A stretch of 64,000 bases of DNA from Mesorhizobium terrae (GTDB lineage: Bacteria > Pseudomonadota > Alphaproteobacteria > Rhizobiales > Rhizobiaceae): assembly GCF_008727715.1 (NCBI RefSeq), contig NZ_CP044218.1:2993501-3057500 (forward strand). The letters run 5' to 3'. A model generated the notes under the pieces. The model had not been told where the DNA came from. It did not search any database and saw nothing but the letters and a program-made list of their open reading frames with translations. The first letter of the stretch is position 1; each line of letters opens with the position of its first letter. This document shows positions 17,928 through 26,305 of this stretch, one piece after another. The position numbers were made by a program, and so were the translations under genes.

Positions 17928-20291
17928 TCAAGAACGCGGCCTGGTTTTCTGCGGGTCGTAGTGAGCAAAGGGAACGACACGGGCAGGGAGGCGCTTTTGA
18001 TGACCGTCGAGCTTGCCGACCTCGACTTCAGTACCAACCTCGGCATGGGTGACGTCGAGCCTTGCCAGCGCAATGTTCTTGCCAAGGATCGGCGAGCGCA
18101 TGGATGAGGTGACCACGCCGATCTGGGCGCGGCCGATATGGACGCAGTCGCCATGGCCGACATCGACATTGCCGTCGATTTCCAGGCCGACGAGCTTGTG
18201 GGTCGGATTATCCTTGCGTCTGATCAGTGCCTCGCGGCCGATGAAGTCGTCGGTCTTGGACTTGAGCGGCACGGTGAAACCGATGCCGGCCTCGAACGGG
18301 TCGGTCTGGTCGGAAAACTCGTAGCCGGCGAAGATCAGGCCCGCCTCGATGCGCACCATGTCGAGGCCCGCCATGCCCATCGGCACAAGACCGTGCGGCT
18401 TGCCTGCCTCCCAGACCGCGTCGAAGACCTTTTCAGCGTCGCGCGGATGGCACCAGATTTCATAACCGAGCTCGCCGGTATAACCCGTGCGCGAGACGAC
18501 GATCGGCACGCCTTGCGCATCGCCGATGCGGCCGATGGTGAAACGGAACCAGTCGACCTCGGCGAGCGCCGGCTGGTGCGGCGGTGTCCAGATAATCTCC
18601 TTCAGGATATCGCGGCTTTTCGGGCCCTGGACGGCGATGTTGTGCATCTGGTCGGTCGAGGACCGTACCAGCACCTTCAGGCCAAGCTCCTCGGCTTTCT
18701 CGCGCAGCCACTGGCCTGAGTACTCATCGCCGCCGATCCAGCGGAAATTATCCTTGCCGAGCCTCAGCAAGGTGCCGTCGTCGATCATGCCGCCGTGCTC
18801 GTAACACATGGCCGTGTAGACGACCTGGCCGATGCCGAGTTTCTTGACGTCACGGGTAAGCGTGTATTGCAGCAGCGCTTCGGCATCCGGGCCGGTGACT
18901 TCGAATTTGCGCAGAGCCGAAAGGTCCATCACCACCGCCTTTTCGCGGCAGGCCCAATATTCCTGCAGCGGCCCTTCCTTGGCGAAGGCGTTGGCGAGCC
19001 AATAGCCCTTATATTCGATGAAGTTGCGGGTGTGTTTGGCGAAGCTGGAATGGAAGGCGGTTTCGCGGGTCATCTTTGGCTCTGCGTCCGGGGTCATTCT
19101 TCTGGCGATCGCACGGGAGAATTTGTGCTGTCCGGAATAGGTCCGGACGTGGATGTCGGTGAGGTTCCAGCCATTGGCCGGCGTGGTGTCGTCCGGGCAG
19201 GCCGACGACACGCAGACGATGTCGGTGAGAGCCCGCAGCAGCACATAGTCGCCGGGCCGCGACCACGGCTCGTCCGAGAACATGACGCCATGCGCATCGA
19301 TGCCGGTGTTGAAGAAGAAGTTGACCGCCATCCAGCCGCCGCGAGCGGTGACACCGTGCGGGGTCAGCGCGCCATTGAAGTTCTCCGAGCAGTTGATGTG
19401 GCCCGGATAGCCGATGTCGTCGTAGTATTTGGCATAGCAGGCAAGCGCGAAGGCGTCGTGGCGACCGCAGGTGTCCTGCACGACCTCGACCAGCGGCTCG
19501 AAATCCTGGTCGTAATATTTCGAATGCAGGCCAGGCATCGGATAGGCGTGGCCCATCAAGGACCGGGTGGCGGTGACGTCGAGCGCAAGGTCGCGGCCCT
19601 TGTCCAGCTTGCGCGCCGAAAAGCACTGGAAGTCGGTGCATTGGCGGCCGTCTACATCGATGATCTGGATGTAGTCGCCCGCCTTGACGAAATAGGATTC
19701 CGCAGTGCGCGACTTCACCCTGAGATCGAGCACCGGGTCGGCGAGGGGATCGGGCAGGTCCGATTTACCCCTGGCGCGAAGTGCCGCGCGGCGCACCATC
19801 ACCACCAGCGGCGTCGCGGTGTCGTGGCCGTCCACCGCCATCGGGCCTCCGGGCGCCGCCACGACAAGCGAGCCGGAGCGCGTTGCCGTGAAGTTCTCCT
19901 CGGTTCCGGCTGGCGTGGTGCCGGAGAAGATGCGCAAGGCGTCGGCCTTGGCCAGTTGCAGCTTCCGGCGTTCCAGCCCTACGCGCAGGGCGCGCAGGCT
20001 GTCGTCGCCACCAAGCAGCAGCGCCTTGAGGCCGGCGGCGTTGCTGTTCGTCTTGGCTCCAATGATACCAGGGTCGCTGCGGCCCGATTGGTCGAAAGCT
20101 AGCAACTCGCTGGCCTGGCCACCTTCGGAATTGCGGACGGTGATCCTGTCGCCGGCTTCGATGTCGATGACGATGGCGCCACCACCGGGCACATGATAGC
20201 GCTCGGTGCCCGGCAATAGCAGGCCCGGTCGCAGAATGAGGCTCGGCCGAGGGGGGCCGGCGACCACGGTGGGATAGGCTGTCTGCTGCAT
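17928..20291 (-). CDS. tdm: trimethylamine-N-oxide demethylase (DUF1989 + GcvT fusion)
   Basis: A 787-residue two-domain enzyme that cleaves TMAO to dimethylamine and formaldehyde. Residues about 20-390 are the DUF1989 metal-dependent demethylase domain, with cysteines in DGRQCTDFQCF (218, 223), VQDTCGRHDA (275), HINCSENFNG (301) and DIVCVSSACPD (360, 365) as candidate metal ligands. From about residue 410 a GcvT-type domain follows (VMDLSALRKFEVTGPDAEAL, ISRTGYTGELGYEIW-like VVSRTGYTGELGYEIW), which captures formaldehyde on tetrahydrofolate. Start ATG 20291 follows GAGGTGG. Divergent from tmm, whose product it consumes; a terminator follows. Confidence 0.92.
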   Translation of the reverse strand: MQQTAYPTVVAGPPRPSLILRPGLLLPGTERYHVPGGGAIVIDIEAGDRITVRNSEGGQASELLAFDQSGRSDPGIIGAKTNSNAAGLKALLLGGDDSLRALRVGLERRKLQLAKADALRIFSGTTPAGTEENFTATRSGSLVVAAPGGPMAVDGHDTATPLVVMVRRAALRARGKSDLPDPLADPVLDLRVKSRTAESYFVKAGDYIQIIDVDGRQCTDFQCFSARKLDKGRDLALDVTATRSLMGHAYPMPGLHSKYYDQDFEPLVEVVQDTCGRHDAFALACYAKYYDDIGYPGHINCSENFNGALTPHGVTARGGWMAVNFFFNTGIDAHGVMFSDEPWSRPGDYVLLRALTDIVCVSSACPDDTTPANGWNLTDIHVRTYSGQHKFSRAIARRMTPDAEPKMTRETAFHSSFAKHTRNFIEYKGYWLANAFAKEGPLQEYWACREKAVVMDLSALRKFEVTGPDAEALLQYTLTRDVKKLGIGQVVYTAMCYEHGGMIDDGTLLRLGKDNFRWIGGDEYSGQWLREKAEELGLKVLVRSSTDQMHNIAVQGPKSRDILKEIIWTPPHQPALAEVDWFRFTIGRIGDAQGVPIVVSRTGYTGELGYEIWCHPRDAEKVFDAVWEAGKPHGLVPMGMAGLDMVRIEAGLIFAGYEFSDQTDPFEAGIGFTVPLKSKTDDFIGREALIRRKDNPTHKLVGLEIDGNVDVGHGDCVHIGRAQIGVVTSSMRSPILGKNIALARLDVTHAEVGTEVEVGKLDGHQKRLPARVVPFAHYDPQKTRPRS

Positions 20292-20562
20292 GACCACCTC
20301 ACACGAATTTGCCCGTGTGTAAAATAATTTCAATGTAGAGAATACTCAATTCACCCTGCCGCGCAAGCGTTCGTTTCGGCATTGCAGGCGGGGCGGCGGA
20401 TTCAGATCCTCGTTCTTTCGTCCAGTTTCGGGCACCGAAGCCAGGTTCCGCAAGGCTTGATGACAGTTTGGACGCAAAGCTTATTGACAGCGGCAAAATG
20501 CCGTTATTATCATCACAGTGAAATTTTTTTCGCTATGGAAATCAACTGGGAGGTATTTCCGT

Positions 20563-21927
20563 ATGAAAGCGCGCGTCGCCGTGATTGGAGCTGGCCCGTC
20601 GGGCCTCGCACAGCTGAGGGCATTTCAATCCGCCGCGGAGAAAGGCGCCGACATTCCCGAAATTGTCTGCTTCGAGAAGCAAGCCAATTGGGGCGGCCTG
20701 TGGAACTACACCTGGCGCACCGGTCTCGACCAGTATGGCGAACCGGTCCATGGTTCGATGTACCGCTACCTCTGGTCGAACGGTCCCAAGGAGGGCCTGG
20801 AGTTCGCCGACTATTCCTTCGAGGAGCATTTCGGCAAGCAGATTGCCTCCTATCCGCCGCGCGCCGTGCTCTTCGACTATATCGAGGGCCGGGTGAAGAA
20901 GGCCGGCGTTCGCAAATGGATCCGCTTCGAGACGGTCGTGCGCATGGTCACCTGGAACGAACAGACCAGGAAGTTCACCGTCACCGTGCAGGATCTGCCG
21001 AAAGATCATTGCTACTCCGAGGAATTCGACAACGTCATCGTCGCCTCGGGCCATTTCTCGACCCCGAACGTGCCTGAATTCCCCGGCTTCGACCGCTTCA
21101 ACGGCCGCATCCTTCATGCCCACGACTTCCGCGACGCCCGCGAATTCACCGGCAAGGACATCCTGATCGTCGGCACCAGCTATTCGGCCGAGGATATCGG
21201 CTCGCAGTGCTGGAAATACGGCGCCAAGTCGGTCACCAACTGCTACCGCACCGCGCCGATGGGCTTCAACTGGCCAGACAACTGGGAGGAGAAGCCGCTG
21301 CTGGAAAAGGTCGACATCAATACGGTCACCTTCAAGGACGGGTCGACGAAACGCGTCGACGCGATCATCCTGTGCACCGGCTACAAGCACCACTTCCCGT
21401 TCCTGCCCGACGATCTGCGCCTGAGGACCGCCAACCGGCTGGCGACCGCCGATCTCTACAAGGGGGTCGCTTATGTCCACAATCCGGCGCTGTTTTATCT
21501 CGGCATGCAGGACCAGTGGTTCACCTTCAACATGTTCGACGCGCAGGCCTGGTGGACACGTGACGTGATCCTCGGCCGCATCGAGTTGCCGTCCGGCAAG
21601 CAGGAGATGATCGCCGACGTCGCGGACCGGGTAGTGCGCGAGGATGCCGGCAAGGATGCTCACGACGCGATCGAATATCAGGGCGACTACGTCAAGGAAC
21701 TGATCGCCGAAACCGACTATCCGAGCTTCGATGTGGACGGCGCCAACGAGGCCTTCTTCGAGTGGAAGGAACACAAGAAGAAGGGCATCATGGAGTTCCG
21801 CAACCATTCCTACCGTTCGGTCATCACCGGCACGATGGCGCCGGCGCATCACACGCCGTGGAAGGATGCTCTCGACGATTCACTCGAATCGTATCTGCGC
21901 ACCGCTTCGTCCGTTGCTGCTGAGTGA
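20563..21927 (+). CDS. tmm: trimethylamine monooxygenase (flavin-containing monooxygenase)
   Basis: A 454-residue FAD/NADPH monooxygenase that oxidises trimethylamine to TMAO. Seen: FAD motif [13 protein letters not shown] near residues 6-18, the FMO fingerprint [17 protein letters not shown] at 173-189, NADPH motif [12 protein letters not shown] near 202-213, and ATGY-equivalent [10 protein letters not shown]. Length and the N-terminal [18 protein letters not shown] match bacterial Tmm. ATG 20563 follows GGGAGG; an upstream in-frame ATG is less likely. It is divergent from tdm, and a strong hairpin terminator follows. It can also oxidise other tertiary amines in known relatives. Confidence 0.93.
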   Translation: MKARVAVIGAGPSGLAQLRAFQSAAEKGADIPEIVCFEKQANWGGLWNYTWRTGLDQYGEPVHGSMYRYLWSNGPKEGLEFADYSFEEHFGKQIASYPPRAVLFDYIEGRVKKAGVRKWIRFETVVRMVTWNEQTRKFTVTVQDLPKDHCYSEEFDNVIVASGHFSTPNVPEFPGFDRFNGRILHAHDFRDAREFTGKDILIVGTSYSAEDIGSQCWKYGAKSVTNCYRTAPMGFNWPDNWEEKPLLEKVDINTVTFKDGSTKRVDAIILCTGYKHHFPFLPDDLRLRTANRLATADLYKGVAYVHNPALFYLGMQDQWFTFNMFDAQAWWTRDVILGRIELPSGKQEMIADVADRVVREDAGKDAHDAIEYQGDYVKELIAETDYPSFDVDGANEAFFEWKEHKKKGIMEFRNHSYRSVITGTMAPAHHTPWKDALDDSLESYLRTASSVAAE

Positions 21928-21976
21928 AGGCAGTCGGTCGAAACCCGAACCCGCTTGGATAAGCACCCCAGATTGG

Positions 21977-22010
21977 AAAAAGCCTGTCGCGCAGCGCGGC
22001 GGGCTTTTTT
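21977..22010 (+). terminator. rho-independent terminator of tmm
   Basis: AAAAAGCC at 21977-21984 pairs with GGCTTTTT near 22002-22009, enclosing a GC-rich inner stem (GCGC/GCGC), and ends in six T. It lies 50 bases after the tmm stop. Confidence 0.85.
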
Positions 22011-22030
22011 GATGGATAATTTGGTCGGCT

Positions 22031-22315
22031 CTATCGACTGCCGGATGCCCCGGCTATCCGATTGGCTGTCGTATATTTCATGCGCGCCCGGCGGTAGGCA
22101 TCCGGGATCGACAGCGCCCAGACGAACAGCCCGCCGGCATGACGACCGATGAAGGATTGGTCTGGTGTCGTCGTCACGTAGGTGAGCACGGAAAAGAACA
22201 GCACGAAGAAGGCGAAGACCAATCCGCGCGGTGCTTCGCGGATGGCGACGTGGCCGGCGCCCGGCAAGACGATTGCCAGCGCCAGGACGAGATAAGGGTT
22301 GATCGTTTTTTTCAT
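22031..22315 (-). CDS. small two-helix membrane protein
   Basis: A 94-residue protein starting MKKTINPYLVLALAIVLPGAGHVAIREAP. Two hydrophobic stretches are seen, LVLALAIVLPGAGHVAI near 9-25 and LVFAFFVLFFSVLTYV near 32-47, then a soluble tail with basic residues. Function is unknown; GAGH with flanking hydrophobics resembles small DUF-type membrane proteins. I preferred ATG 22315 because GAGG lies 7 bases upstream; ATG 22321 overlaps the preceding stop as ATGA. It is translationally coupled to the 22318-23031 gene. Confidence 0.6.
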   Translation of the reverse strand: MKKTINPYLVLALAIVLPGAGHVAIREAPRGLVFAFFVLFFSVLTYVTTTPDQSFIGRHAGGLFVWALSIPDAYRRARMKYTTANRIAGASGSR

Positions 22316-22317
22316 TC

Positions 22318-23031
22318 TCATGCCTCGATGGGCGCCAACGCACTGGCTTGCATGGTTCCGGTGCGGTCACCTGCCAGCGTCTCCGACAGCAATTGGGCTT
22401 CCGCAATGGCCGTGCGGATCAGATCGGCCGGTACCTGCTCGATCGGGAAACGGACCTGCCGCAGCACGAGATGCGCGCCACGATCACCCTCGGCGACCTG
22501 GCGGATCAGGCGCACGCCGCGCGGCGTGATGACGGCTTCCTTGACCGTGGGGTTGCGGAACAGGGCCTGGAAGATCGACGAAGCCTGTTTGATCTCGGTG
22601 GGCGTGGCGGTCCCGTCGCCGCGCAGCAGAATGGAAGCCTCGGTCTGGGGCGGTGCCAGCCATTCGGGCAAATCATGCACCATGGAATAGAATTCGGCGC
22701 CGGTCGGTCGCGACAGCGCGCCGATCGATGGCCGGGCGACAGGCTCGTGTTCGGCCAGCGTCAGCTTCAGCCAGAGTTGCGGCAGCCGCCGGCAGACCAG
22801 TGTGTCGGCAATCAATTCGATGCGGATCCGTCGCCCGTCGGAAAGGCTGCCGTCGAGGATCGGAAAACCGTCAGGGGCGGCGCGAAGCCGGCTGTTGTCG
22901 AAGAGGCCAGCCGCGGCATCGAGAAGGCGGCTGCGCTGCCGGTTGAGTCTCAGGCGGTCGCGTTGCGCGACCGCCATGAACACGGCGATAGCGGCTATTG
23001 CCAGCAGGACAAGGGCGAGGTTGTCCATCAT
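22318..23031 (-). CDS. membrane-anchored protein of unknown function
   Basis: A 237-residue protein with one N-terminal transmembrane helix (NLALVLLAIAAIAVFMAVA, residues 4-22) followed by basic RDRLRLNRQRSRLL, then a soluble domain with no motif I recognise. Its soluble part includes GRRIRIELIADTLVCRRLPQLWLKL and a C-terminal region with RGVRLIRQVAEGDRGAHLVLR. It probably sits at the inner membrane facing the cytoplasm. It shares an operon with the small membrane protein downstream. Its place between tmm and the amine permease operon gives no firm function. Confidence 0.65.
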   Translation of the reverse strand: MMDNLALVLLAIAAIAVFMAVAQRDRLRLNRQRSRLLDAAAGLFDNSRLRAAPDGFPILDGSLSDGRRIRIELIADTLVCRRLPQLWLKLTLAEHEPVARPSIGALSRPTGAEFYSMVHDLPEWLAPPQTEASILLRGDGTATPTEIKQASSIFQALFRNPTVKEAVITPRGVRLIRQVAEGDRGAHLVLRQVRFPIEQVPADLIRTAIAEAQLLSETLAGDRTGTMQASALAPIEA

Positions 23032-23085
23032 GTTCTAATCCGACGCCGCGCGGCAAGGTTGAGCTGATCGCGCGGCGTCATGGGT

Positions 23086-24480
23086 TCAATACCCGCTCGG
23101 CCGCGGCCACGGCATGGTGAACTGATCACCGCGCCTGACGAAGCGATAGCGCCAGAAATGGAACCACAGCGAAGCGATGATGTAGAAGCACATCATGGCG
23201 ATGAGCTGCGTGCCGTAACCGAGGAAGACCGCGACATAGGCGGTGGCGCAAAGCACCAGCAGAAGCAGCGCCGGTATTGGGTGGAACGGGTGCACATAGC
23301 CACGCTTGATGGTGTCCAGCGGCCACTTCTTGCGGAACATCACCATATTGAAGGTCATGAAGGTGTAGCCCAGCAGGCCGGACAGGATCGAGAACGTCAC
23401 CACCTGATCGAGCGGGGCGCCGAGCGCGAAGATGAGCGCGATCGGGACCAGGAAGACGATCGACCGGTACGGCGTGCGGTAGGTGGGGTGCACGGCGCCG
23501 AACCAGCTTGGCAGATAGCGGTCGCGTCCCATCGAGAACCAGGCGCGGGACGCATCGTTGATGCAGCCATTGGCCGAGGCCAGCGTGGCGAAGGTTGTGC
23601 CCACGAAAAGGAGCAGCATCAGCCCGGTCGAGCCGGTGACGCGCGCCGCATCGAACAGCGGCGTGCCGGACTGGCCGAGATATTCCCACGGGATCAAGCC
23701 AGAACAGACATACCAGGTCAGGGTCGCCGCGATCAGCAGCGTCATGATGCCGGCCATTGTGCCGTAGGGCAGCGAGCGCGCCGGCGAACGCACTTCCTCG
23801 GCCGCCTGGCAGGTGCCCTCGATGCCGAGATAATACCAGAGGCCGAAATGCAGGGCCGCGACGATGCCGACCCAGCCATAGGGCAGGGGATCGCTGGTGA
23901 TCGCCGAGAAATCCAGCGGGACGGCCGAGGCGCCGAACTGCACCGAAAGGAACAGCACGATGATCGACACGAAGGCGATCGCGGTGATGACGAGGTTGAA
24001 TGTCAGCGTTGCCAGCACGCCGCGATAATTCAGCCATGCCAGGAACATCACGGCGAGGATGATGAAGGGCTTCTGGTTGAGGCCGGAATGACCCTGCATG
24101 CCGGCCACGGTGTCGAGCAGGAAGCCGACGGTGATGGCGTTGGCGGCTTCCAGCATGGTGTAGGCCATGACCAGGAAAAGACCGACATTGAAGGCCATCA
24201 ACGGCCCGACGATATGCTTGGCCTGGGCGTACTGGCCACCGGCGGCCGCGACCGTCGAGGTTACTTCGGAATCGATCATCGCCACGCAGGTATAAAGCAG
24301 GCCGGCCACCCAGCAGGCGACAAGGCCGGCGATCATGCCGCCTTTGCCGACCGAGAAGTTCCAGCCCATATATTCGCCGACCAGAACGATGCCGACGCCC
24401 AGGGCCCAGACATGGGCCGGACCCAGCACGCGCAGCAGTTGGAGCCGCTCCGGCGCGGCGGTTGAAGTCACGTTTGCCAT
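23086..24480 (-). CDS. APC superfamily permease, ethanolamine/amine-permease-like
   Basis: A 464-residue integral membrane protein with about 12 hydrophobic segments. N-terminal consensus is GPAHVWALGVGIVLVGEYMGWN, then AAGGQYAQAKHIVGPLMAF; LYYLGIEGTCQAAEEVRSPAR-type sequence (WYYLGIEGTCQAAEEV) and GRDRYLPSWFGAVHPTYRTP are typical of the ethanolamine/amino acid-polyamine-organocation group. Its position inside a TMA catabolic island suggests uptake of a methylated amine or a related cation. It is the last gene of an operon with three very small membrane proteins (24492-25377), an arrangement unusual for APC carriers. Substrate not shown by sequence. Confidence 0.8.
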   Translation of the reverse strand: MANVTSTAAPERLQLLRVLGPAHVWALGVGIVLVGEYMGWNFSVGKGGMIAGLVACWVAGLLYTCVAMIDSEVTSTVAAAGGQYAQAKHIVGPLMAFNVGLFLVMAYTMLEAANAITVGFLLDTVAGMQGHSGLNQKPFIILAVMFLAWLNYRGVLATLTFNLVITAIAFVSIIVLFLSVQFGASAVPLDFSAITSDPLPYGWVGIVAALHFGLWYYLGIEGTCQAAEEVRSPARSLPYGTMAGIMTLLIAATLTWYVCSGLIPWEYLGQSGTPLFDAARVTGSTGLMLLLFVGTTFATLASANGCINDASRAWFSMGRDRYLPSWFGAVHPTYRTPYRSIVFLVPIALIFALGAPLDQVVTFSILSGLLGYTFMTFNMVMFRKKWPLDTIKRGYVHPFHPIPALLLLVLCATAYVAVFLGYGTQLIAMMCFYIIASLWFHFWRYRFVRRGDQFTMPWPRPSGY

Positions 24481-24491
24481 CGCCGTTTCCC

Positions 24492-24659
24492 TCAGATCGT
24501 GTGACGTTCGGCCGTGGCCTCGATCTCGCCTTCGCGCGAAGAGGTCAGCAGATCGTTGTCATAGGTGGTATCGACCCTGATCAGGTCGATGAGCATCAAG
24601 GCGCCGAACAGTGCGGACAGCGCCCAGGCGGCGTATTCGAGAATGTTCCAGGTATCCAT
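24492..24659 (-). CDS. 55-residue single-helix membrane protein
   Basis: A tiny gene: MDTWNILEYAAWALSALF begins a protein with one transmembrane helix (about residues 8-27) and a short acidic cytoplasmic-looking tail ending AERHTI. ATG 24659 is preceded by AGGAG at good spacing, 9 bases after the 126-residue neighbour, and its stop is 11 bases before the APC permease start. Such precise packing supports a real gene. I infer an accessory or stabilising subunit of the permease; no family recognised. Confidence 0.65.
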   Translation of the reverse strand: MDTWNILEYAAWALSALFGALMLIDLIRVDTTYDNDLLTSSREGEIEATAERHTI

Positions 24660-24668
24660 CGCGCGCTC

Positions 24669-25049
24669 CTATCGTTTCGGGCCGAAGCGTTCTTCGATGA
24701 CTTCGCGGTATTCCCTGTCCGACAACCGCACGACCATCACGAAATAGCCGATGACGAGAACGGCCATGACGGCCAGCGCCACCCAGCTGAAGGAATAGTC
24801 GAAGCGGGCGGTGACGATGTCGCTGGCGGCTGCAGGGTCGGTAATGCCGAGCGCCGCCCATTGCTGTTGTTCGGTGGCGTTCTGGCCAAGCGCCTCCCAG
24901 GTCGGGTTGGCGATCGGCTGCGGCGTCTTCGCAGCACCCGCAAGGCCCAGATAGAGCGGGATATAGAGTGCGCCGACGGTGAGCAGGAGAAGGATGAAGA
25001 CGTCGAAAACCTGTCCAGTCAGGCTCTGTTTCGGAGGTTTGTAAGCCAT
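24669..25049 (-). CDS. 126-residue two-helix membrane protein
   Basis: MAYKPPKQSLTGQVFDVFILLL starts a protein with two hydrophobic helices, about residues 15-38 (FDVFILLLLTVGALYIPLYLG) and 87-107 (SWVALAVMAVLVIGYFVMVV). The loop between them (PTWEALGQNATEQQQWAAL) is polar and probably periplasmic. The C-terminus RLSDREYREVIEERFGPKR is charged and cytoplasmic-looking. Family unknown. It lies 10 bases after the 105-residue gene and 9 before the 55-residue gene in one operon with the APC permease. Confidence 0.68.
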   Translation of the reverse strand: MAYKPPKQSLTGQVFDVFILLLLTVGALYIPLYLGLAGAAKTPQPIANPTWEALGQNATEQQQWAALGITDPAAASDIVTARFDYSFSWVALAVMAVLVIGYFVMVVRLSDREYREVIEERFGPKR

Positions 25050-25059
25050 CGTTTTCTCC

Positions 25060-25377
25060 TCAGCCGCGTCGCTTGCGCATCTCGTCGAGATGCTTCAGGT
25101 CGAGCCCGTAGATGAAATGCTTGTCGTCGCCATAGTGGCGCAGCATGGCGATGATGGCCGCGGTGTTCAGAGCAAGAACAAGGGCTGCGGCTATCGCCAG
25201 GATCGCCCGGATCCCCGGCACGGTGATGTATGGCCAGACGGTAAACAGCGTGAACAGCATCGCGATCCACGTTGCCGCCACAAAGGCGACCGCACCCATG
25301 CGGTCGCGGCCATGCATCTTGTCTATACGTTCGTCAAAGGTGGTTGAACCAGCATGCTGGCTTGATGTCGCATCCAT
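25060..25377 (-). CDS. 105-residue two-helix membrane protein, first gene of the permease operon
   Basis: MDATSSQHAGSTTFDERIDK is a soluble start, followed by helices near 28-49 (AVAFVAATWIAMLFTLFTVW) and 56-78 (GIRAILAIAAALVLALNTAAII), then HYGDDKHFIYGLDLKHLDE at the C-terminus. ATG 25377 is chosen for the GGAGGGG ribosome site 8 bases upstream; an ATG at 25389 lacks one. No family recognised. Operator candidate C lies 57 bases upstream, tying expression to other parts of the methylamine island. Confidence 0.68.
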   Translation of the reverse strand: MDATSSQHAGSTTFDERIDKMHGRDRMGAVAFVAATWIAMLFTLFTVWPYITVPGIRAILAIAAALVLALNTAAIIAMLRHYGDDKHFIYGLDLKHLDEMRKRRG

Positions 25378-25433
25378 CTTCCCCTCCATGAGGCTGCGCG
25401 ACTGCGGGGCATTGTTGTTGATTTTGCAGAAAA

Positions 25434-25456
25434 CTATTTGCCCAAGGGGAATATTG
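25434..25456. promoter_or_regulatory. candidate operator (site C) before the permease operon
   Basis: CTATTTG-CCCAAGGGG-AATATTG, an imperfect dyad. On the minus strand it reads AATATTCCCCTTGGGC then AAATAG, closely parallel to site B (ATATTTCCTTGTG then GCAAATAT). It lies 57 bases before the first gene of the permease operon, which supports a shared regulator. Confidence 0.45.
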
Positions 25457-25575
25457 AGAAACTGCGACAAACTGTCAAGGAAAAGCGCATGTTGCGACGC
25501 ACCACTTCGCCATTGCACTGCGAAGGGTGGCGCTTACAGTTCAGTCGGAGGGGGCGTGAAGCGGCGCCGGGGCTG

Positions 25576-26220
25576 CTACGAGCCGATATGGGTGCCGCGA
25601 TTCCTTTCGCTGGCGAACAATGCGACAGCCATGGCGCGATTGCGGACATCCAGCTTGTCGTAAAGGTTCTTCAGGTGATATTTCACCGTGTTTTCCGAAA
25701 TTCCGGTGCGCGTGGCGATCTGCAAATTGGTCCAGCCGTCGGCCAGAACAGCCAGCAGTTCGCGTTCCCGTGGGGTCAGCCGCGACAATGGCGTGTCGTT
25801 GATGCGCGAGACGTCAACATAGGGGATGCAGATGCGGCCATGGGCGACCGCGATCAGCGTATCGAACAGGATTGCCGGGTCGTCGAACTGGTAGCAGAAG
25901 CCTTGCACGCCAAGGCGCACGCATTGCTTGAGGATGGCGATGTCGTGGTCATTGGAAAAGATGACGACGCGGGCGTGCAGGTTGCGTTTTTGCAGTTCCG
26001 CCAGAACGCCGCTGCCGTCCATGTCCGATAGTTTCCAGCCGAGAACGGCGAGGTCGAAACCTGGTTCTCCACCAGAGACCGCTGCGAGAAACGCCTCGCC
26101 ACCCTGCACGGCGCCGACGAGATCGAAGCGGTCATCACGCCGGATCATGTCGCCCAGCGCCGCAACGACGAGCGGGTTGCGTTCCGCGATCAGGACCCTG
26201 AACTTCTTCTCTTCCGTCAT
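25576..26220 (-). CDS. LuxR-family regulator with a degenerate receiver domain
   Basis: A 214-residue NarL/FixJ-like protein. Residues 7-125 align with a receiver domain and 146-203 with a LuxR helix-turn-helix (LTPRERELLAVLADGWTNLQIATR...TVKYHLKNLYDKL). Key receiver residues are changed: the acidic pair is Glu13-Arg14, the phospho-acceptor Asp is Gly61 (DLAVLGWKL), and the conserved Lys is Gln111 (GFCYQF). Phosphorylation control is therefore unlikely. Starts at 26220 and 26274 are both possible; neither has a good ribosome site. It sits between the permease operon and glyA-ppc with no histidine kinase nearby, so it may regulate the island. Confidence 0.82.
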   Translation of the reverse strand: MTEEKKFRVLIAERNPLVVAALGDMIRRDDRFDLVGAVQGGEAFLAAVSGGEPGFDLAVLGWKLSDMDGSGVLAELQKRNLHARVVIFSNDHDIAILKQCVRLGVQGFCYQFDDPAILFDTLIAVAHGRICIPYVDVSRINDTPLSRLTPRERELLAVLADGWTNLQIATRTGISENTVKYHLKNLYDKLDVRNRAMAVALFASERNRGTHIGS

Positions 26221-26305
26221 GGGCGTGACATCGGTCTCCCAACCCGGATGCTGAACTTTCCATACAGCGGTCATCGGCTTCACGTGGGCTCCAGCGCGAC
26301 CTAAA

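Noticed and set aside
20306..20331. Fourth copy of the shared dyad before tdm
   Set aside because: Only the GGGCAAAT and TTATTT portions match; spacing is longer than in the other three. Kept as weak only.
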